From an uncultured Oscillochloris sp. (GTDB lineage Bacteria > Chloroflexota > Chloroflexia > Chloroflexales > Chloroflexaceae), in the NCBI GenBank assembly GCA_903877345.1, contig CAIRDL010001028.1, forward strand, positions 1-8,185: DNA of 8,185 nucleotides, read 5' to 3'. The notes below the pieces were generated by a model that ran no database searches, was not told the origin of the DNA, and saw only the letters and a list, made by a program, of their open reading frames with translations. This document shows, in pieces, positions 4,518 through 8,185 of the stretch. Each line of letters opens with the position of its first letter. The first letter of the stretch is position 1. Made by a program: the position numbers and the translations under genes.

Positions 4518-6458
4518 ATGCTCATTTGCGAGGATCAGCGCAGCGGAAATGGCTGTGGAACCGAAAACCCTGATACGGCTACCGTTTGCCAGCGCTGCGG
4601 CAGTGCCCTACGCTTCGCTGTCCGGCTCCATAATCCTGATGATAAGGTTGGCCGCTATACAATCGTCCGCATCATCGGACACGGTACCTTTGGGGCCGTC
4701 TACGAAGCGCTGCGCGACGACCGCACTACGCTCCGCACTGCGCTGAAAGAGACCTTTGAGGCACCTGCCGTGCGTAGCTTTCACCGCGAGTTCGAGGCAC
4801 TGGCGAGTTTGCGCCACCCTAACTTGCCCATTTACTATGATATGTTCGAGGAGGGCGACTCAGGCTATTTGGTGATGGAGTTTGTCCCCGGTGAAAGCCT
4901 GGACGAGTTGATGGCCCGCAAGCGCACCCCCCTCTCCGAACAGCTTATCGTGGCCTACATCACCCAACTCTGCGATCTCTTGAGCTATCTGCACACCTGT
5001 CACCCCCCGATCATTCACCGTGACATCAAGCCGGCCAATATCCGCGTGACGCCTGAAGGCGTGGTGAAGTTGGTAGACTTCGGGATCTTCAAACGCGGCA
5101 TCCAGCGCACCCGTCAGTCGGTTCATGGCCTCGGTACGCTGGAATATATGCCCCTTGAGCAGTTCGATTGGGCGGGCGGCACCGACCAGCGCAGTGATAT
5201 TTACGCCCTTGGTGCGACGGCCTACCATTTGCTTACCCGCCGCTACCCCGAAAGCGCCCCTAAGCGCACCGCCAAGGCCCGTGACCCGCTTCGCCCACCG
5301 CATAAAGTGGATGGCCGCATCTCACGCCACGTCTCCGAGGCGGTGATGCACGCGCTGGGCCGCTTTCCCCAGGATCGCTACCCCAATGCTGAAGCCTTCA
5401 AGCGCGATCTCTTAGGTAGCAGCCCGCGCTATATCACCGGGGCAACGATTGGGCGACAGTTGAAGGGCCACACGAGTTTTGTTCACGCTGTTGCTTGGGA
5501 GCCAGCGGGGCAGCGCTTGGTCAGTGGCGGCGCGGATAAAACTCTACGCATCTGGCGGGCCGAAGATGGCAGCGCGTTGAAGTGTCTGGAGGGCCACACC
5601 GACCGAGTGCTCTGCGTTGCTTGGAGTCCTGATGGGCAGACGATTGCCAGCGGCGGGGCGGATCGCACGGTGCGCCTCTGGAATGTGGAGGATGCTTGTT
5701 TGGTGCGAACGCTGAGTGAACACAGCGACCAAGTGACCAGTGTGGCGTGGAGCGTTGATGGCGATCTTTTGGCGACGATTAGCGCCGATACGACCGTGCG
5801 CCTCTGGACACCAAACGATGCCACTGCGCCACCCCGCGAGCTGCTCGTGCCAGAGCGCACCAAGGGCTATAGCGTCGCCTGGCGTCCCGATGATATGACG
5901 CTTGCTGCCGGGTACGGCGACGGCACGGTGCGGCTTTGGCAGCTTGGCGACCCGGTGCGCGTCCACACGCTGCCTGGACACAGCAGTTACGTCTATAGTG
6001 TGGCCTGGAGTCCTGACGGGCAGACGTTAGCGAGTGCGGGGGCCGATAAGACTGTGCGACTGTGGCGCTTGGCTCAGGGCGGGCTGGTGAGTGAATTGCA
6101 AAAATATAAGAACTGGGCCTCCGAACTGGCCTGGAGTCCGATTGGCAAAGTGGCGGGCTACAACGAACCCAAGCCGCAGGCTGATGTGTGGCTGTGGCGC
6201 GTCGGCGATGGCAGCCTAGCGACGACGCTCACGGGGCACCAGAACTATGTCTACAGCGTGACGTGGAGCCCGGACGGCCAAGCGCTTGCGAGTGCGGGGG
6301 CCGACTCGACGGTGCATCTGTGGCGGGAAGACGGGACGACGATTTGCACCCTCACCGGCCATACCGACTGGGTGAGCGCGGTTGCTTGGAGTCCTGACGG
6401 GCATCAATTGGCGAGCGCGAGCCTTGACGGCAGCGTGCAGCTTTGGGATTTGGATTGA
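4518..6458 (+). CDS. Zinc ribbon - Ser/Thr protein kinase - WD40 propeller protein
   Basis: This 646-residue protein is a predicted cytosolic Hanks-type Ser/Thr kinase that phosphorylates unknown partners. Residues 1-28 form a probable zinc ribbon (Cys4, Cys13, Cys24, Cys27). The kinase domain (about 47-300) has every catalytic element: glycine loop GHGTFG (54-59), Lys77, a helix-C Glu at 91 or 93, HRDIKPAN (167-174), DFG (187-189) and SDIYALG (226-232). Eight WD40-type repeats follow (about 315-646), most with GH, SPDG, SGGAD and LW marks; repeats 4 and 6 are degenerate and lack GH. No transmembrane or extracellular part exists, unlike PknB-type receptors. The start is ATG 4518, with GAGGAG 6 nt upstream. 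The frame stays open back to a GTG at 4275, but that stretch is non-conserved repeat DNA. It is a single gene with no operon partner. The propeller is expected to be a protein-binding platform; that role is inferred from the fold. Confidence 0.95.
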   Translation: MLICEDQRSGNGCGTENPDTATVCQRCGSALRFAVRLHNPDDKVGRYTIVRIIGHGTFGAVYEALRDDRTTLRTALKETFEAPAVRSFHREFEALASLRHPNLPIYYDMFEEGDSGYLVMEFVPGESLDELMARKRTPLSEQLIVAYITQLCDLLSYLHTCHPPIIHRDIKPANIRVTPEGVVKLVDFGIFKRGIQRTRQSVHGLGTLEYMPLEQFDWAGGTDQRSDIYALGATAYHLLTRRYPESAPKRTAKARDPLRPPHKVDGRISRHVSEAVMHALGRFPQDRYPNAEAFKRDLLGSSPRYITGATIGRQLKGHTSFVHAVAWEPAGQRLVSGGADKTLRIWRAEDGSALKCLEGHTDRVLCVAWSPDGQTIASGGADRTVRLWNVEDACLVRTLSEHSDQVTSVAWSVDGDLLATISADTTVRLWTPNDATAPPRELLVPERTKGYSVAWRPDDMTLAAGYGDGTVRLWQLGDPVRVHTLPGHSSYVYSVAWSPDGQTLASAGADKTVRLWRLAQGGLVSELQKYKNWASELAWSPIGKVAGYNEPKPQADVWLWRVGDGSLATTLTGHQNYVYSVTWSPDGQALASAGADSTVHLWREDGTTICTLTGHTDWVSAVAWSPDGHQLASASLDGSVQLWDLD

Positions 6459-6465
6459 GGCGCGG

Positions 6466-6489
6466 TTCAATCTAGCTTTACAATCTAGC
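6466..6489. repeat. CAATCTAGC direct repeats of the TACAATC family
   Basis: CAATCTAGC occurs at 6468-6476 and 6481-6489, inside TTCAATC and TACAATC units. It starts 8 bp after the kinase stop codon, again placing this heptamer family at a gene border. Confidence 0.6.
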
Positions 6490-6496
6490 GATCTGA

Positions 6497-6562
6497 CGCA
6501 AAGCCGCAAAGCCGCAAAGGCACGAAGATGCCCAACATGGAGAATCAGTCTTTGTGCCTTTG
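6497..6562. repeat. CGCAAAGC octamers and a 13-bp hairpin after the kinase gene
   Basis: Three in-phase octamers (CGCAAAGC, CGCAAAGC, CGCAAAGG at 6497-6520) lead into a stem. 6515-6527 pairs with 6550-6562 over 13 bp, with one G-T wobble, around a 22-nt loop. This type of intergenic repeat is widespread in repeat-rich bacterial genomes. It could act in 3'-end formation of the kinase mRNA, but no T-tract follows. Confidence 0.7.
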
Positions 6563-6578
6563 TGATGAGACAACCAGG

Positions 6579-6612
6579 GGCGTAGAGACGCAAAATATTG
6601 CGTCTCTACGCC
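6579..6612. repeat. Perfect 15-bp foldback with AATA loop
   Basis: GGCGTAGAGACGCAA (6579-6593) and its exact complement (6598-6612) flank a 4-nt AATA loop. No uridine-rich tail follows, so it is more likely a REP or MITE-type repeat than a terminator, although it could stabilise the kinase mRNA 3' end. Confidence 0.8.
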
Positions 6613-6656
6613 TTCGATGCCATGCGACAGACAATGTTCGTAGTTGATGCGCCTGA

Positions 6657-6684
6657 CCTGAAACCTGAAACCTGGCCCCTGAAA
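6657..6684. repeat. Heptamer array, CCTGAAA type
   Basis: Four in-phase units (CCTGAAA, CCTGAAA, CCTGGCC, CCTGAAA) are preceded by a partial CCTGA at 6652-6656. On the other strand the unit reads GGTTTCA, close to the GGTGTCA units at 165-206. Confidence 0.85.
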
Positions 6685-6752
6685 CCTTCGCCGCATCGTT
6701 CTGCCGTAGCTCGCGGTATAGAGCGTAGCAGCGGGGGTGACCATGTTCGGTC

Positions 6753-6782
6753 ACAGAACGCTTGTACAGAACGTACCTCTGT
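6753..6782 (+). promoter_or_regulatory. Possible operator of recA (GAAC-type half-sites)
   Basis: ACAGAACG occurs twice with 13-bp spacing (6753-6760, 6766-6773). AGAACGCTTGTACA resembles the GAAC-N4-GTTC LexA box of Gram-positive bacteria with one arm mismatch. ACAGA and TCTGT (6766-6770, 6778-6782) form another dyad. These overlap the -35 region of the upstream promoter, a suitable place for SOS repression. The LexA motif of this lineage cannot be verified from one site. Confidence 0.35.
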
Positions 6783-6790
6783 GCTATACT
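6762..6790 (+). promoter_or_regulatory. Candidate recA promoter P1 (extended -10)
   Basis: TTGTAC (6762-6767), a 17-nt spacer, and TATACT (6785-6790) preceded by TGC as an extended -10. Transcription would start near 6797 and give a leader of about 100 nt before the ATG at 6894. Confidence 0.6.
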
Positions 6791-6816
6791 AGCTCGCACG
6801 GATGGTCTAGCGTGCG

Positions 6817-6845
6817 TTGACAGTACCCCGCCCCTATAGTAGAGT
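6817..6845 (+). promoter_or_regulatory. Candidate recA promoter P2
   Basis: A perfect TTGACA (6817-6822) is followed by 17 nt and TAGAGT (6840-6845, 4 of 6). Transcription from here would start near 6852, within the Shine-Dalgarno of the alternative GTG start. P2 transcripts would therefore favour the ATG at 6894. Confidence 0.4.
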
Positions 6846-6878
6846 AAGCAAGGAGCAACTGGCGTGAGCACACAGAAC

Positions 6879-6885
6879 GGAGGAG
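6879..6885 (+). promoter_or_regulatory. Ribosome binding site GGAGGAG for recA
   Basis: GGAGGAG lies 8 nt before ATG 6894 and is a better anti-Shine-Dalgarno match than AAGGAG (6850-6855), which precedes an in-frame GTG at 6864. This favours the ATG start. Confidence 0.6.
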
Positions 6886-6893
6886 CGCCGACG

Positions 6894-7958
6894 ATGGCCA
6901 TCTCACCCGAGAAAGAGAAAGCCCTAGCAGCGGCGCTGAGCCAAATTGACCGCAAGTTTGGCAAGGGCTCGATCATGAAGATGGGTGAGGCCGGTTCGCG
7001 GCTTGCCATCGAGGTTATTCCGACTGGCGCGATTGCGCTCGATATTGCCCTCGGCGTTGGGGGGTTGCCGCGTGGCCGCGTGACGGAGATCTTTGGCCCC
7101 GAGAGCAGCGGTAAGACGACCCTGGCCCAACACATCATCGCCGAAGCCCAGAAGTTGGGCGGCGTTTGCGCCTTTATTGATGCGGAACACGCCTTTGACC
7201 CAATCTACGCCGAGCGTTGCGGAGTACAGATCAAAGATCTGCTCGTCTCGCAGCCTGACACCGGCGAACAGGGTCTTGAGATCTGCGAAACGCTGGTACG
7301 CTCGAATGCGGTTGACGTGATTGTGATCGACTCGGTGGCGGCGTTGGTGCCCCGCGCCGAGATCGAAGGCGACATGGGCGACAGCCTCCCCGGCCTCCAG
7401 GCCCGCCTGATGAGCCAAGCCCTCCGTAAGCTTTCTGGGGCGATTAACAAAAGCCGCACCGTCGTCATCTTCCTCAACCAACTGCGGATGAAGATCGGGG
7501 TCATGTTTGGTTCCCCCGAAACCACCACCGGCGGCCAAGCCCTGAAGTTCTACGCCTCGGTGCGCCTCGACATTCGCCGCATTGAGACGCTTAAACAGGG
7601 CCAAGACCCGATTGGTGCCCGCGCCCGCGTCAAGGTGATCAAGAACAAGGTCGCCCCACCCTTCCGCCAAGCCGAGTTCGACATCCTTTTGAATGTCGGG
7701 ATTTCCCGCGAGGGGAATATTCTCGATGTCGGCGTCGAGATGAACATTATCCGTAAGAGCGGGGCGTGGTTCTATCTCGGTGAGGAGCGCCTCGGTCAGG
7801 GCCGCGAGAATGTGCGCCAGTACTTGAAGGAACACGCCGCGCTCACCGACGAGATCGAGCGCCAGATTAAGGCCCAGGGCCTCTCCAATCCCATCGCCCT
7901 GCCCGTTAGCGTCCCCCTCCCCGATGAAGAGGAACCGGACGATGGCTTTGACGAGTAG
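6894..7958 (+). CDS. recA: Recombinase RecA
   Basis: RecA forms ATP-dependent filaments on single-stranded DNA, drives strand exchange in recombinational repair, and triggers LexA self-cleavage where an SOS system exists. The 354-residue protein from ATG 6894 (MAISPEKEKAL) fits the usual length of about 350. Landmarks are Walker A GPESSGKT (68-75), Glu98 in DAEHA, Walker B VIVIDS (142-147), loop L1 with EGDMGDSLPG (158-167), NQLRMKIGVMFG (195-206) and ETTTGGQALKFY (209-220) around loop L2, and an acidic C-terminal tail (DEEEPDDGFDE). A GTG at 6864 would add ten residues (MSTQNGGAPT) that are not typical of the family. The 66 bp between P1 and that GTG hold no gene. The gene is intact, and its stop codon is followed after 4 bp by an inverted copy of the 64-bp repeat. 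Confidence 0.98.
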   Translation: MAISPEKEKALAAALSQIDRKFGKGSIMKMGEAGSRLAIEVIPTGAIALDIALGVGGLPRGRVTEIFGPESSGKTTLAQHIIAEAQKLGGVCAFIDAEHAFDPIYAERCGVQIKDLLVSQPDTGEQGLEICETLVRSNAVDVIVIDSVAALVPRAEIEGDMGDSLPGLQARLMSQALRKLSGAINKSRTVVIFLNQLRMKIGVMFGSPETTTGGQALKFYASVRLDIRRIETLKQGQDPIGARARVKVIKNKVAPPFRQAEFDILLNVGISREGNILDVGVEMNIIRKSGAWFYLGEERLGQGRENVRQYLKEHAALTDEIERQIKAQGLSNPIALPVSVPLPDEEEPDDGFDE

Positions 7959-7962
7959 CTGA

Positions 7963-8026
7963 CTAGTCTGGCAACGAAGTCTTCGGGTATGCATGCTGGC
8001 TTCGACAAGCTCAGCCAGCGTCCGTT
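7963..8026 (-). repeat. 64-bp repeat, copy 2 (inverted relative to 73-136)
   Basis: Its end box lies 4 bp downstream of the recA stop codon, and its hairpin core is at 7995-8026. Identity to 73-136 is 60 of 64. Together with the next repeat it forms a longer hairpin (7998-8045). Confidence 0.9.
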
Positions 8027-8045
8027 GGCTCAGCTTGTCGAAGCC
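7998..8045. other. Long hairpin downstream of recA
   Basis: Two oppositely oriented cores of the hairpin repeat pair with each other: 7998-8011 with 8032-8045 (14 bp, perfect), one C-C mismatch, then AGCC with GGCT, and a 10-nt loop. This is the most stable structure after recA and could stop transcription or protect the mRNA 3' end. The tract after it is only CTTTTGC, so a standard terminator is doubtful. Confidence 0.7.
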
Positions 8046-8083
8046 AACGCTTTTGCAAGAAACCTTTGTTGACGGGCTACTGA
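8046..8083 (+). repeat. Tail module of the hairpin repeat
   Basis: This 38-bp tail matches 2193-2230 at 32 positions, and its end reads CTTTGTTGACGGGCTACT, a diverged form of the shared end box. Here the attached hairpin core is in the opposite orientation to that at 2174-2192, showing that core and tail combine as modules. Confidence 0.75.
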
Positions 8084-8113
8084 CCGGAAGTTCGCGAATC
8101 AGACACTGCAGTC

Positions 8114-8140
8114 TGCGGGGAGGGCTCAGCTCTCCCCGCA
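8114..8140. terminator. GC-rich hairpin between recA and the next frame
   Basis: TGCGGGGAG (8114-8122) pairs with CTCCCCGCA (8132-8140) around a 9-nt loop. No T-tract follows. It ends 15 bp before the ATG at 8156, so it could be a recA terminator-like structure or could control the downstream gene. Confidence 0.4.
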
Positions 8141-8155
8141 ACCCATGTAAGCGCC

Positions 8156-8185
8156 ATGCCCCCAGGCAAGATTACCAGTATCACC
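8156..8185 (+). CDS. Truncated start of a downstream gene, possibly recX
   Basis: ATG at 8156 opens a frame of ten codons (MPPGKITSIT) that runs off the window. RecX proteins commonly begin with a short stretch ending in KIT, and recX often follows recA, so the RecA inhibitor RecX is the best guess. No clear Shine-Dalgarno is visible, and ten residues cannot prove identity. Confidence 0.35.
   Translation, partial: MPPGKITSIT

Noticed and set aside
6817..6840. TTGACA paired with TATAGT as a recA promoter
   Set aside because: The spacer is only 12 nt (TATAGT at 6835-6840); TAGAGT at 17 nt is the acceptable partner.
6459..6893. Kinase and recA as one operon
   Set aside because: A 435-bp gap with several hairpins and separate recA promoter candidates argues for independent transcription.
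6924..8141. Long minus-strand open frame of 405 codons opposite recA
   Set aside because: It is a shadow of recA codon usage, extends into the repeats, and shows no recognisable domain or ribosome site.

Overview
The window is a GC-rich bacterial chromosome segment with five complete protein genes and probably the first codons of a sixth. The gene content is ordinary housekeeping (nucleotide salvage, cofactor repair, RecA) plus one large Ser/Thr kinase fused to WD40 repeats. The spaces between genes are packed with foldback elements, tandem heptamers and copies of a hairpin repeat whose core reads GGCTTCGACAAGCTCAGCC. That combination, together with the style of RecA and of the kinase-WD40 protein, suggests a Chloroflexota bacterium, most likely Chloroflexales-like. 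This assignment is inference; no rRNA or other decisive marker is present.

Layout. Positions 1-284 have no gene: three tandem 36-bp hairpin repeats, a 64-bp repeat that recurs inverted at the far end of the window, and two heptamer arrays. On the minus strand, a two-gene unit follows: pyrimidine-nucleoside (thymidine) phosphorylase (698-2014), then an FmdB-type zinc-ribbon protein (285-695), separated by 2 bp. The gap 2015-2227 is almost entirely repeats, including a TA-flanked 88-bp foldback element that may supply the phosphorylase promoter. Next on the minus strand is the bifunctional NAD(P)H-hydrate repair enzyme Nnr (2228-3853). Its stop codon lies inside the end of a repeat. A 664-bp divergent intergenic region (3854-4517) holds two strong hairpin structures and no convincing gene. 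On the plus strand lie the zinc ribbon-kinase-WD40 gene (4518-6458), a repeat-filled gap with two recA promoter candidates, recA (6894-7958), two more hairpins, and a truncated reading frame at 8156 that looks like the start of recX.

How the parts relate. The phosphorylase and Nnr belong to nucleoside and nicotinamide-cofactor housekeeping. The FmdB-like protein is probably co-expressed with the phosphorylase. RecA and the putative RecX would form the usual recombinase and modulator pair. The kinase is likely a cytosolic signalling protein, since no transmembrane segment separates kinase and propeller; its target is unknown.

The most notable signal is the intergenic DNA. Four unrelated 7-bp motifs (TACAATC, GGTGTCA, CCTGAAA, GATCACG) are each arranged in phase. 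Foldback elements of several families lie at gene borders. The hairpin-repeat family places a shared end box (CTTCGTTGCCRGACTACT) facing or touching the 3' ends of three of the genes. I see no CRISPR array, transposase, integrase, toxin-antitoxin pair, defence system, rRNA or tRNA.
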